Shown here piece after piece: positions 15,246-23,253 of a DNA stretch of 64,000 nucleotides. The notes beneath the pieces are model-generated. The model had not been told where the DNA came from, did not search any database, and worked only from the letters and a program-made list of their open reading frames with translations. The position numbers and the translations under genes are program-made. Origin of the DNA: Agrococcus jejuensis (GTDB lineage: Bacteria; Actinomycetota; Actinomycetes; Actinomycetales; Microbacteriaceae); NCBI RefSeq assembly GCF_900099705.1, contig NZ_LT629695.1, positions 1,612,001 to 1,676,000 of the forward strand, in the 5' to 3' direction. Numbering within the stretch: position 1 is the stretch's first letter; each line of letters begins with the position of its first letter.

Positions 15246-16571
15246 CTACGCCGTCGCCACGTGCGCCGTCGCCACGCGGCGCAGCAGTGGCCGCGTCGCG
15301 AGCAGGCCGACGCCCACGAGCACGACGCCCAGCACCACGACGCCGCCCGTGATCATGACGGTGAGCGGCTGCGTCAGCAGCGCCATGCCGAGCAGCGGCA
15401 CCACGAGCACGCCCGCGGCGATCGCCGAGACGGCAACCACGAGCAGCAGCGGCGACAGCACCGCCCAGCGGCGCGCCGCATCCATCGTGCCCACGTCCAT
15501 GCCGCCGTGGTGCAGCGCCCGCGAGAGCGCGCGACCGTCGAGGATCGACGCCGCCTGCTGCAAGCCGACGGTGCAGGCGACGGTGATGAACGAGCCGACG
15601 ACCGTGATGATGAGGCCCGTGCGGATGTCGTCGGCGAGGAAGAAGTCGCCGCCGGCGCTGCCGAGCAGCGCCGATCCCACGCCGGCGATGACGCCGACGA
15701 AGGTCACGAGCGCGACGCCGCCCACCTGCCGCCACGCGGCCTTCGGCGACTCGAGCACGGTGCGAGCCGCGATGAGGCGCGCGGGTGACGACGCGTTCCG
15801 CACCTGGATGCGCGCCTGCACGCCCACGATCCACGGGCCGAGCAGGTTGAGCACGAGCATCGCGATGCCGAAGCCAGCGCCGAGGATCGCGATGAGCACG
15901 GCGATGCCGAGCGCCTCGCCCAGCGTCGAGAAGCTCGAGAACACCGCGTAGACCACGCCCATGAGGGCGACGGCGACCAGGACGACGGCCCAGTGCACGC
16001 GCGCCGGGGCGTCGCGACGGGCGACGCCGAGCGGCGTGACCATGACGCGGCGCATCGACAGCAGCGCGCTCGCCGCGGCGAGCAGCGTGACGGCGACGAC
16101 GAGGCCGACCGACCAGAGCGGCGGCAGCATCGCGGATGAGCCGAGCGGCTCGCCCGCGAACGGGATGAGCCCGATGAGCGGCGCGGTCGCGAACGCCGCC
16201 GAGGCGCCGACGATCGCGCCGACGAGCGCGAGGATCGTCGCCTCGCCGACCGCGAGCGCCAGCACGGTGCCGCTCGTGGCGCCGAGGAGGCGCAGGGCGG
16301 CGAGGCGGTCATCGCGGCGGCGTGCGGAGAGGCGCGCGGCCGAGCCGCCGAGCGTCGCGAGCGGCACGGCGAGCAGCGCCAACGCCACGACGGCGAGCAT
16401 CTGGTAGGTCGCGGCGTCGGAGCCCGACCACGTGAAGAAGGCGCGGGCGCCGCCGAGCACGATGCCGAGCAGCCACGTCGTGACGCCGAACGCGACGACG
16501 GGCAGCGCGAGCACGGCCGCGCCCTGCGTCGACGGCCGCAGCAGCATGGGGGCGAGGCGCAGCGAGCTCAT
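15246..16571 (-). CDS. FtsX-like ABC transporter permease
   Basis: 441 residues, very hydrophobic, about ten membrane helices, with no large extracytoplasmic domain. Residues 90-110 read RRRDDRLAALRLLGATSGTV, the conserved cytoplasmic motif of FtsX/MacB-type permeases (D-L--LRLLGA). A second related block near 300 is ARTVLESPKAAWRQVGGVAL. It overlaps the ATPase gene by ATGA, so the two are made together. By family and partner type it is probably an exporter or a lipid/antimicrobial-peptide detoxification system rather than an importer; no binding protein is nearby. Regulators are not evident. Confidence 0.82.
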   Translation of the reverse strand: MSSLRLAPMLLRPSTQGAAVLALPVVAFGVTTWLLGIVLGGARAFFTWSGSDAATYQMLAVVALALLAVPLATLGGSAARLSARRRDDRLAALRLLGATSGTVLALAVGEATILALVGAIVGASAAFATAPLIGLIPFAGEPLGSSAMLPPLWSVGLVVAVTLLAAASALLSMRRVMVTPLGVARRDAPARVHWAVVLVAVALMGVVYAVFSSFSTLGEALGIAVLIAILGAGFGIAMLVLNLLGPWIVGVQARIQVRNASSPARLIAARTVLESPKAAWRQVGGVALVTFVGVIAGVGSALLGSAGGDFFLADDIRTGLIITVVGSFITVACTVGLQQAASILDGRALSRALHHGGMDVGTMDAARRWAVLSPLLLVVAVSAIAAGVLVVPLLGMALLTQPLTVMITGGVVVLGVVLVGVGLLATRPLLRRVATAHVATA

Positions 16572-17419
16572 GCGCGCACCTGCCACTGCTGCTCGGTCGT
16601 GAGCGGCACGCGCGGCTGCTCGACCGTGCCGTACGCGGGATGCGGCGGCGGCACGGCCGTGCCGGGCACGGGCGGCGGGAGGGTGCCGGAAGGCTGGGGC
16701 GCTGCGGGTGCGGGCGCGGCGGCGGGCGCATCTGCGGCCCCGACACCCGCATCCACGAGCAGTCCGTCGCGCATCCGCACGACCCGCGAGCAGCGCGCGG
16801 CGACCTGCTCGTCGTGCGTCACGAGCACGAGCGTGCGGCCGCGGCCCACGGTCGCCGAGAGCAGCGCCGACATGACCTCGGCGCTCGTGACCGAGTCGAG
16901 GGCGCCGGTCGGCTCGTCGGCGAAGACGATGGATGCGCCGGTCACCTGGGCGCGGGCGATGGCGACGCGCTGCGCCTGGCCGCCCGAGAGCTGGCCGATG
17001 CGGCGGTCCTCCATGCCGGCGAGGCCGAGCGAGCCGAGCCACATCGCGGCCTCCTGGATCGCCGACGCTCGCGGGGCGCCGACGAGCATGAGCGCGAGCG
17101 CCACGTTCTCGACGGCCGTGAGCTCGGGCACGAGCATGCCCTCCTGGAACACGAAGCCGAAGCGCTCGCGCCGCAGCCTCGTGCGCTCCGCATCCGACAG
17201 TCGTGCCACGTCGACGACGCCCATGGGCGTCGCGAGGTGCACGGCGCCGACGTCGGGCGTCACGATGCCCGCGAGGGCGTGGAGGAGCGTCGTCTTGCCG
17301 GAGCCCGACGCGCCCATGATCGCGACGGCCTCGCCGGGCGCGATGTCGATGTCGACGCCCGCGAGGGCTGTCGTCGGTCCGTAGGTCTTGCGGAGTCCCC
17401 GCGCACTGATCGCCTGCAT
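16568..17419 (-). CDS. ABC transporter ATP-binding protein (LolD/MacB type)
   Basis: 283 residues. Walker A GASGSGKTT (about 36-44), Q-loop VFQEGMLVPELTAVEN, signature LSGGQAQRVAIARA, Walker B IVFADEP and the D-loop LDSVTS are all intact. The first 225 residues are a normal MacB/LolD-type ATPase. The last 55 are a Pro/Ala-rich tail (ADAPAAAPAPAAPQPSGTLP and onward), probably disordered, which is unusual for this family. It is coupled to the permease by a 4-base overlap. It energises transport by the adjacent FtsX-like permease. Confidence 0.9.
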   Translation of the reverse strand: MQAISARGLRKTYGPTTALAGVDIDIAPGEAVAIMGASGSGKTTLLHALAGIVTPDVGAVHLATPMGVVDVARLSDAERTRLRRERFGFVFQEGMLVPELTAVENVALALMLVGAPRASAIQEAAMWLGSLGLAGMEDRRIGQLSGGQAQRVAIARAQVTGASIVFADEPTGALDSVTSAEVMSALLSATVGRGRTLVLVTHDEQVAARCSRVVRMRDGLLVDAGVGAADAPAAAPAPAAPQPSGTLPPPVPGTAVPPPHPAYGTVEQPRVPLTTEQQWQVRA

Positions 17420-17480
17420 GCTGCAAGCCTCGCCGCGCGGGTGCTGGCGCCGCGTCGGGCGAGCGGACGATCCGAGCGGG

Positions 17481-17508
17481 CGCCCCTCATCCGCGCGGAT
17501 GAGGGGCG
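17481..17508. terminator. hairpin terminator after the NYN-LOTUS gene
   Basis: A perfect 14-bp self-complementary sequence (CGCCCCTCATCCGC and its complement) between the NYN gene stop (17522) and the ABC ATPase start (17419), both on the minus strand. Confidence 0.65.
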
Positions 17509-17521
17509 TGGGCCCGCGGGA

Positions 17522-18610
17522 CTAGTCCTTCGCCGTGAGGCGGATGAGGCGCGCCTGCCCCTCCTCGCGCATCTGCGCGAGCTCCGTGTGCGCCGTGACG
17601 AAGTCGGTGAACGAGCGGTACCCGAGGGTCTTCTCGTTGAACGACGGGTCCATGCGCTTCATCTGCGCCTTCACGACGTTGGCGTGCAGCCACTCGTCGT
17701 CGTCCTTCGCGTGGCTCACGCGCATGGCACGCTCGAGCAGCGCGGCGGCCGCCTCCTCGGCGTCGCCGATCGGGTCGGCGCCGTCCTCGTCGTCGTCCTC
17801 GTCGATGTCGACGATCTCGCGCTCGGCGGGCTTGGATGCGGGCGGAGCCTTCGTCTCGGTCGCGGGTGCCTCGGTGGCGGGCGACTCGGCCGTCGACTCC
17901 TCGGCCTTCGGCCGACGGCGCCGGCCGTTCGACTTCGGCTGCTCGCTCGCGGCCCCCGTCTCGCTGGCGCTCTCCGCGGGCGTCGCGGCAGCCTGCGCCG
18001 CCTTCGCCTGCTCGGCGAGCTCGGCCTTCGTGGGGATCTCCGGGCGCTCGACGCCCGGCAGCGCGTCGTAGTCGGCGAACTCGTCGCACGCGGCCGCCAG
18101 CGACTTCGACGTCGACCCGGCCACGCCGATGCCCACGACGAAGCGGCCGAGGCGCTTGGCCTTCTGCGCCAGCGCGATGTAGTCGGAGTCGCCCGCCACG
18201 ATCACGACGTGCGTGATGTCGGGCAGGCGGAAGAGGTCCTCCATGACGTCGACCGCGAGGCGGATGTCGGCGCCGTTCTTGATGCCGCGCGTCGTGGGGA
18301 ACAGCTGCACGAGGTCGACGGCGCGAGCCAGCAGCTGCTGCCGGTAGCCCGCGTTCACCGCGACCGACCAGTCGGCGTACGCCTTCGAGATCACGGGCGT
18401 GCCGAACGACGCCGCGTAGTCGAGGATCGCGCCCACGTCGACCGTCGCCTGCTCGACGCGCGTCGCGACCGCATCCGTCGATCCGCGCTGCACCGACTTC
18501 ACGCGCTGCTGGTGGAACGTGCCCCTGCCGTGCAGCTGGTCGTACCGCGAGATGACGATGTTGTCGAAGTCGATGTAGACGGCGACGCGAGAGTCGGCCG
18601 GATCGATCAT
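17522..18610 (-). CDS. NYN-domain ribonuclease-like protein with C-terminal LOTUS (OST-HTH) domain
   Basis: 362 residues. The NYN (PIN-like) domain covers about 1-185: RVAVYIDFDNI with acidic Asp14/Asp16, NGADIRLAVDVMEDL and VIVAGDSDYIALAQKAKRLG carry the acidic residues that bind metal in this nuclease family. A long acidic/Ala-rich linker (200-295) follows, rich in Glu, Pro and Lys. The last 60 residues (WLHANVVKAQMKRMDPSFNE, then YRSFTDFVTAH) match an OST-HTH/LOTUS domain, which binds RNA. Start ATG 18610 has GAAAGGGGC upstream. Inferred role: cytoplasmic RNA processing or decay. The combination parallels eukaryotic MARF1/Limkain-type proteins. Confidence 0.85.
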   Translation of the reverse strand: MIDPADSRVAVYIDFDNIVISRYDQLHGRGTFHQQRVKSVQRGSTDAVATRVEQATVDVGAILDYAASFGTPVISKAYADWSVAVNAGYRQQLLARAVDLVQLFPTTRGIKNGADIRLAVDVMEDLFRLPDITHVVIVAGDSDYIALAQKAKRLGRFVVGIGVAGSTSKSLAAACDEFADYDALPGVERPEIPTKAELAEQAKAAQAAATPAESASETGAASEQPKSNGRRRRPKAEESTAESPATEAPATETKAPPASKPAEREIVDIDEDDDEDGADPIGDAEEAAAALLERAMRVSHAKDDDEWLHANVVKAQMKRMDPSFNEKTLGYRSFTDFVTAHTELAQMREEGQARLIRLTAKD

Positions 18611-18792
18611 GGTGCCCCTTTCGGCGGCCCCCAGTCTGGCACCCGTCCCCCTCGCACCGTCGCCGAGTCGCCGTGCGTCGCCGCACCCGCCTGCCTTCAG
18701 GCGTGCGGGAGTAGCATCCCGGTCGGGCCGCCGCGCACCCGGTGGCCGTCTCGACGTCGCCGCGTGGCGACGAGCGCATGAGGAGACTCGAC

Positions 18793-19722
18793 GTGAGCAG
18801 CACGACCCCCGCAGGCTGGTACCCCGACCCCGAGCGCGAGGGCGCGACCCGCTGGTGGGACGGCACGCAGTGGGCGCCGTCGCAGGAGCCCGCCGCGAGC
18901 GACGACCGCTTCAAGCCGAAGGACGAGTCGGATGCGGGTGCCGCAGCCGGCGAGGCCGGCGCCGAGCCGTCGTGGTCGCCCGAGCCCTACGCGGGCCCCG
19001 GCACCGCGTGGGACGGCGGATCCACCGCGGGCACGTCGGACGCGTCGTGGAACCCCTCGCCCGCAGCGGGCTCCGCCGAGCCCTCGTGGAACCCGACGCC
19101 CGCCTCGACGCCCGAGCCCACGGCATCCGCGCCGTCGTGGCAGCAGCAGGAGACCCCGTCGTGGCAGGCGCAGTCGTCGACGCCGTCGTACGGCGCGCCG
19201 CAGGACTTCAGCCAGACCGGCGCGCAGCAGTGGAACTCCTACGCCACCCCGCCGAAGAAGAGCCGCACCGGCCTGTTCGTCGGCATCGGCGCCGGCGTGC
19301 TCGTGCTGCTGCTCCTGCTCGTCGGCGGCGGCATCTGGGCCGTGTCGAGCCTCATCGGCGGCGCGACCCAGGTGCAGACCCAGGGCGGCGGCTCCGGTGG
19401 CGGCGGCACCGGTGGTGGCGGCGGTGGCGGCACGCAGGGCGTCGGCACGTTCACGGTCACGATCTCGGCGAACGGCCAGTCGTACACCGACATCGAGATC
19501 CCGACGTCGGGCCGCTACGTCATCGACGTCATCCCGACGAACGGCGAGGACCCGCGCATCGAGCTGACCGGCAACGGCCAGTCGTACGAGGACGACGACG
19601 GCGGCGACGTCACGTGGGCGTCGCGCCTCGACGAGAACCTCTCGGCGGGCACGTACACGCTCATGGTCGAGGAGTACAGCGGCGATCCGCTCGTCGCCGA
19701 GGTCACCATCACGCAGTACTGA
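18793..19722 (+). CDS. DUF2510-domain single-pass membrane protein
   Basis: 309 residues. Start chosen at GTG 18793, with AGGAG seven bases before; ATGs at 18778 or further up would add residues without similarity. The DUF2510 motif is at residues 6-28: AGWYPDPEREGATRWWDGTQ. A 130-residue Ser/Pro/Gln/Trp-rich linker with repeated PSW and ASW segments follows, then one membrane helix (TGLFVGIGAGVLVLLLLLVG), a Gly-rich hinge and an extracytoplasmic beta-sandwich-like C-terminal domain of about 95 residues. The helix orientation places the DUF2510 end in the cytoplasm. Function unknown. Confidence 0.82.
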   Translation: MSSTTPAGWYPDPEREGATRWWDGTQWAPSQEPAASDDRFKPKDESDAGAAAGEAGAEPSWSPEPYAGPGTAWDGGSTAGTSDASWNPSPAAGSAEPSWNPTPASTPEPTASAPSWQQQETPSWQAQSSTPSYGAPQDFSQTGAQQWNSYATPPKKSRTGLFVGIGAGVLVLLLLLVGGGIWAVSSLIGGATQVQTQGGGSGGGGTGGGGGGGTQGVGTFTVTISANGQSYTDIEIPTSGRYVIDVIPTNGEDPRIELTGNGQSYEDDDGGDVTWASRLDENLSAGTYTLMVEEYSGDPLVAEVTITQY

Positions 19723-19840
19723 TCCACCGCCACGCGACCCCTGCGCGGCCTCGAGCGACACGCCCGAGGTCGGCCCGCAGGGGTTGCGTCGTCTTGCGAT
19801 CCTCGGCATCGTGGCCTGCTCGCGATCCGAGAGGAGCACC

Positions 19841-20119
19841 ATGCTCACCCTGACCGAGACCGCCCAGACCGTCATCACCGGCATCGTCGGCCAGTCCGAC
19901 GCCGCCGAGACCGGAGGCCTCCGCATCAGCGGCGCCGAGGGAGACCAGCTGAACGTGGGCGTCGCTCCTGCGCCCGCCGAGGGCGACCAGGTGCTCGACG
20001 CATCCGGCGCCCGCGTCTTCCTCGACGACACGGCCACGACCGCCCTCGCCGACAAGGTGCTCGACGCAGCACCCGACGACCAGGGCCGCGTGACGTTCAC
20101 GATCGCGCAGCAGGCCTGA
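19841..20119 (+). CDS. IscA/HesB-like protein lacking cysteines
   Basis: 92 residues with the IscA/HesB fold pattern (MLTLTETAQTVITGIVGQ, then GGLRISG, then GARVFLDDTATTALADKVLD). The three Cys that bind iron or Fe-S clusters in IscA are absent, so it cannot be a canonical cluster carrier. Such cysteine-free relatives are widespread in actinobacteria and uncharacterised. Start ATG 19841 has a GAGAGGAG ribosome site seven bases upstream. It is followed by a strong terminator (20135-20164) and so is probably monocistronic. Confidence 0.8.
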   Translation: MLTLTETAQTVITGIVGQSDAAETGGLRISGAEGDQLNVGVAPAPAEGDQVLDASGARVFLDDTATTALADKVLDAAPDDQGRVTFTIAQQA

Positions 20120-20134
20120 CGCACGGCTTCGCCA

Positions 20135-20164
20135 CGGGGCGCCGACCATCTGGTCGGCGCCCCG
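20135..20164. terminator. hairpin terminator after the IscA-like gene
   Basis: CGGGGCGCCGACCA-TC-TGGTCGGCGCCCCG, a 14-bp perfect stem 16 bases downstream of the stop. Confidence 0.75.
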
Positions 20165-20225
20165 TTCGCATGCGGCGGATGCGCACCCCCTGTCGCGCGG
20201 CCGCCGCGCGCGACAGCATGGAGGC

Positions 20226-21059
20226 ATGCTGACGATCCCCACCGTGCCCCTCGCCGACGGCACCGCCTTCCCCGAGCTCGGCTTCGGCACCTACAAGCTC
20301 GACGGCGACGAGGGCGTCGCGGCCATCCGCTCGGCGATCGACATCGGCTACCGCCTGCTCGACACGGCTGTGAACTACGGCAACGAGGAGGAGGTCGGCC
20401 GCGCGGTGCGCGAGAGCGACGTTCCGCGTGACGAGCTGCTCGTGACGTCGAAGGTGCCGGGCCGCGACCACGGCTTCGACGAGACGCGGCGCAGCGTCGA
20501 CGGCTCGCTCGAGCGGCTCGGCCTCGACCGCATCGACCTGCACCTCATCCACTGGCCGAACCCGTCGGTCGATCGCTACGTCGACACGTTCCGCGCGCTC
20601 GTGTCGCTGCGCGACGAGGGCGTGCTCGGCTCGGTGGGCGTCTCGAACTTCACCGAGGAGATGCTGCTGCGCGTCGCCGACGCCACCGGCGTCATGCCGG
20701 CGGTGAACCAGGTCGAGCTGCACCCGTACTTCCCGCAGGCGAACCTGCGCGCGTTCCACGCCGAGCACGGCATCCGCACGGAGTCGTGGAGCCCGCTCGC
20801 GCGCCGCAGCGAGCTGCTCACCGAGCGGGTGATCGCCGACGTCGCCGGCACGCACGACGTGACGCCGACGCAGGCGGTGCTGCGCTGGCACACGCAGCTG
20901 GGCTCGACGCCCATCCCGAAGTCGTCGAGCGCCGAGCGGCAGCGCGAGAACGCCGACGTGTTCGACTTCACGCTCGACGAGACCGAGCTGCGCGCGATCT
21001 CGTCGCTCGCGCGCGGTCGGCTGTGGGATGGCGACCCCGAGCGCCACGAGGAGATGTGA
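20226..21059 (+). CDS. aldo/keto reductase
   Basis: 277 residues, a (beta/alpha)8 barrel. The catalytic tetrad is visible: Asp and Tyr in LDTAVNYGNEE, Lys in LLVTSKVPG and His in LHLIHWPNP. NADPH-binding residues lie in PIPKSSSAERQRENADVF near the C-terminus. NQVELHPYFPQ is the usual fifth-strand motif. The protein resembles 2,5-diketo-D-gluconic acid reductase-like enzymes. Cytoplasmic, NADPH-dependent reduction of aldehydes or ketones. It is directly followed, in frame after its TGA, by a remnant of an unrelated ACT-domain gene. Confidence 0.92.
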   Translation: MLTIPTVPLADGTAFPELGFGTYKLDGDEGVAAIRSAIDIGYRLLDTAVNYGNEEEVGRAVRESDVPRDELLVTSKVPGRDHGFDETRRSVDGSLERLGLDRIDLHLIHWPNPSVDRYVDTFRALVSLRDEGVLGSVGVSNFTEEMLLRVADATGVMPAVNQVELHPYFPQANLRAFHAEHGIRTESWSPLARRSELLTERVIADVAGTHDVTPTQAVLRWHTQLGSTPIPKSSSAERQRENADVFDFTLDETELRAISSLARGRLWDGDPERHEEM

Positions 21060-21074
21060 CGCCAGCCCGCGGCG

Positions 21075-21206
21075 GTGAGCCGAGCGCTCGCCGATGCGGG
21101 CATCTCGTGCAACGTGATCGCCGGGCTGCGCCACGATCACCTGCTGGTGCCTGCGGGCGCGGCGGCCGCCGCGATGGAGGCGCTGGATCGACTGTCGCGA
21201 GGCTGA
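21075..21206 (+). pseudogene. 3' remnant of an ACT-domain protein gene
   Basis: 43 codons reading VSRALADAGISCNVIAGLRH and then DHLLVPAGAAAAAMEALDRL, ending SRG-stop. This matches the C-terminal end of small actinobacterial ACT-domain proteins, where the phrase CNVVAG-HHDHLLVP is highly conserved. The 5' part (normally about 85 residues) is missing; its place is taken by the aldo/keto reductase, whose stop lies 15 bases upstream in the same frame. A deletion between the two genes would explain this. The remnant is antisense to the extended dnaB reading frame. Confidence 0.65.
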
Positions 21207-22978
21207 CGCGGGTTCCTCCACCTGTGCCCGGCCACGTGCGCGGTCGCGTCGGACGGGCACGTCACGTGGTCTCGTGACGGCTCCTCGCCTGCGGCTCGGG
21301 GCCTCCTCGACCAGCTGTGGGGAGGCGATGACCCGTCGCTTGCGGGCCTGACCGGCCAGCGGCTTCCAGCAGCTGGTCGAGGAGCGCGCGAGCGCAGCGA
21401 GCACGCGTCACGAGACCACGCGACTGCCGCTCCCGCCCGGCCCCGTGCGTGGTCGCGTCGGGCGGGCACGTCGCGTGGTCTCGTGACGGCTCCTCGCCTG
21501 CGGCTCGGGGCCTCCTCGACCAGCTGCCGGGGGCTAGAAGCCTCCGCCGGCTCCACCCGGCGCGCCGCCGATGCCGGCGGGTGCGCCGGCCGGGGCATCC
21601 CGGGCGGGCCGCCGCCGAACGACGACGTGTCCTGCGCCATGTCGACGAAGCGCGACAGGTGTCCCTGGAACGACACGGCGATCGTCGCCGTCGGGCCACC
21701 ACGGTGCTTGCCGACGATGATGTCGGCCTCGCCGGGGCGGATGTCGGGGGCGTACGCATCCTCGCGGTGCAGCAGGATGACCATGTCGGCGTCCTGCTCG
21801 AGCGAGCCGGACTCGCGGAGGTCGGAGACGGCGGGCTTCTTGTCGGCGCGCTGCTCGGGGCCACGGTTCAGCTGCGACAGGGCGATGACCGGCACCTGCA
21901 GCTCCTTCGCGAGCAGCTTGAGCGATCGCGAGAACTCCGAGACCTCCTGCTGACGCGACTCGACCTTCTTGCCGCTCGTCATGAGCTGCAGGTAGTCGAC
22001 CACGACCATGCCGAGGCCGATCTGCTGCTTGAGGCGACGGCACTTCGCGCGGATCTCGACGAGCGTCAGGTTGGGGCTGTCGTCGATGTAGAGCGGCGCG
22101 TCGTTGATGCGGCCGCGCACCTGCGCGAGCGTCGTCCAGTCGCGCGACTCGATCGTGCCCTTGCGCATCTTGTGGTGGTGGATGCTCGACTCGGCCGAGA
22201 GCAGCTTCATCGCGATCTCGGACTTCGACATCTCGAGCGAGAAGAAGCACGTGGGCACGTCGCCCTTGATCGCGGCGGCGCGCGAGAAGTCGAGCGCGAT
22301 CGTCGACTTTCCGAAGCCGGGTCGGGCGGCGACGATGATGAGCTGGCCGGGGTGGAAGCCGTTCGTGAGCTCGTCGAGCTGGCGGAACCCCGTGGGCACG
22401 CCCGTCATCTGCCCGTCGAGGCCCTTGGCGGCCTCGATCTCCTCGATCGCCGAGACCATGGCGACCGAGAGCGGCACGTAGTCCTCGGACTGCTGGCCGC
22501 CGTTGACGGCGTAGACCTCGGCCTGCGCGTTGTTCACGAGGTCGACGACCTCGCCCTCGGCGTTGTAGCCCATCTGCACGATGCGCGTGCCGGCCTCGAC
22601 GAGGCGGCGCAGCACGGCCTTCTCGGCCACGATCGTCGCGTAGTAGCCGGCGTTCGCGGCGGTCGGCACGACCGACGTGAGGGAGTAGAGGTACTCGATG
22701 CCGCCGACGCGCGACAGGTGGCCAGCCTTCTGCAGCTCGTCGGAGACGGCGATGACGTCGGCGGGCTCGCCGTGGGAGTAGAGCGAGAGGATCGCCTCGT
22801 ACACGTGCTCGTGCTTCGGCATGTAGAAGTCGGGGCCGCGCACGACCTCGATGCAGTCGGCGATGGCGTCCTTCGACAGCATCATGCCGCCCAGCGCGGA
22901 CTGCTCGGCGAGCACGTCGTGCGGCGGGGTGCGATCGCGTCGATACTCCTCGGTGCCGAGCTCTGCGACGTTCGTCAC
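21137..22978 (-). CDS. dnaB: replicative DNA helicase DnaB, with an apparent 3' frameshift
   Basis: GTG start at 22978. N-terminal primase-interaction domain (about 20-120) and RecA-like motor with Walker A ARPGFGKST (218-226), Walker B VVVDYLQL, and DnaB motifs ALSQLNRGPEQR and DLRESGSLEQDADMV. DnaB is the hexameric helicase of the replication fork. The conserved protein ends near residue 460 (GGGPPGMPRPA). The expected C-terminus GIGGAPGGAGGGF-stop lies in another frame ending at 21534. One base appears to be missing near 21585-21596 (a GCCGGCCGGGG run), so the open frame runs about 150 residues further through an intergenic repeat to 21137. This is either a real lesion or a sequencing error. 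Confidence 0.9.
   Translation of the reverse strand: MTNVAELGTEEYRRDRTPPHDVLAEQSALGGMMLSKDAIADCIEVVRGPDFYMPKHEHVYEAILSLYSHGEPADVIAVSDELQKAGHLSRVGGIEYLYSLTSVVPTAANAGYYATIVAEKAVLRRLVEAGTRIVQMGYNAEGEVVDLVNNAQAEVYAVNGGQQSEDYVPLSVAMVSAIEEIEAAKGLDGQMTGVPTGFRQLDELTNGFHPGQLIIVAARPGFGKSTIALDFSRAAAIKGDVPTCFFSLEMSKSEIAMKLLSAESSIHHHKMRKGTIESRDWTTLAQVRGRINDAPLYIDDSPNLTLVEIRAKCRRLKQQIGLGMVVVDYLQLMTSGKKVESRQQEVSEFSRSLKLLAKELQVPVIALSQLNRGPEQRADKKPAVSDLRESGSLEQDADMVILLHREDAYAPDIRPGEADIIVGKHRGGPTATIAVSFQGHLSRFVDMAQDTSSFGGGPPGMPRPAHPPASAARRVEPAEASSPRQLVEEAPSRRRGAVTRPRDVPARRDHARGRAGAAVAWSRDACSLRSRAPRPAAGSRWPVRPASDGSSPPHSWSRRPRAAGEEPSRDHVTCPSDATAHVAGHRWRNPRQPRDSRSSASIAAAAAPAGTSR
21226..21322. repeat. R1 intergenic repeat, right half only
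   Basis: Contains CACGTGGTCTCGTGACGGCT and CTCGGGGCCTCCTCGACCAG, the same order as the right half of the complete R1 copies at 21370-21526, 37613-37770 and 43128-43277. Confidence 0.65.
21370..21526. repeat. R1 intergenic repeat, full copy
   Basis: About 157 bases bounded by CAGCTGGTCGAGGAGC and CTCCTCGACCAGCTG, with an inner inverted pair CGTCACGAGACCACGCGAC / GTCGCGTGGTCTCGTGACG. It is a nested palindrome, lies just after the expected natural end of dnaB, and is read through by the shifted dnaB frame. Confidence 0.75.
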
Positions 22979-23253
22979 TGCGCCTCCCGTTGCCCCACGA
23001 TCCACACGAACCTCGTCACCATAGGAGCACCGCGCGCGCGTCGCCAAGCCCGGCCTGTTGACGACACGCGGTGCGCCTGTGGATGACGTGTGGACAACTG
23101 TGGACGGAACCACCCACAGCACATCCCAGCCTGTGGAGAAACCTGTGGTGACTTTCCGGCGGAAGCGCGACTATCGGCCTCTGACCGGCGATTTCCGTTT
23201 CCACACCTTGTGTGGGGAAATCCACCTCCAGTCCACGTGGAGACTTGGCGTCC
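22979..23253. promoter_or_regulatory. dnaB upstream region with a cluster of DnaA-box-like sites
   Basis: No gene. Between 23078 and 23152 there are five TGTGG-headed 9-mers on the plus strand: TGTGGATGA (23078), TGTGGACAA (23089, a perfect actinobacterial DnaA box), TGTGGACGG (23099), TGTGGAGAA (23132) and TGTGGTGAC (23144). The dnaB start has GGGAGGCGCA just upstream. The cluster could couple dnaB expression to DnaA level or titrate DnaA. Confidence 0.5.
23198..23220 (-). terminator. probable terminator after the TetR gene
   Basis: TTTCCACAC-CTT-GTGTGG(G)GAAA hairpin with one bulged G, placed 34 bases after the stop of the minus-strand TetR gene. Confidence 0.4.

Noticed and set aside
18742..18792. 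Upstream ATG starts for the DUF2510 protein
   Set aside because: The GTG at 18793 has AGGAG at ideal spacing and gives the usual short lead-in to the GWYPDP motif.
19841..20119. Annotation as a functional Fe-S cluster carrier (IscA/ErpA)
   Set aside because: The three ligand cysteines are absent, so only fold-level similarity is claimed.
21211..21540. Possible CRISPR array or phage attachment site around the repeated segments
   Set aside because: Units are 100-160 bp, partly inverted and few; there are no regularly spaced 25-40 bp repeats with unique spacers, no cas genes and no integrase.
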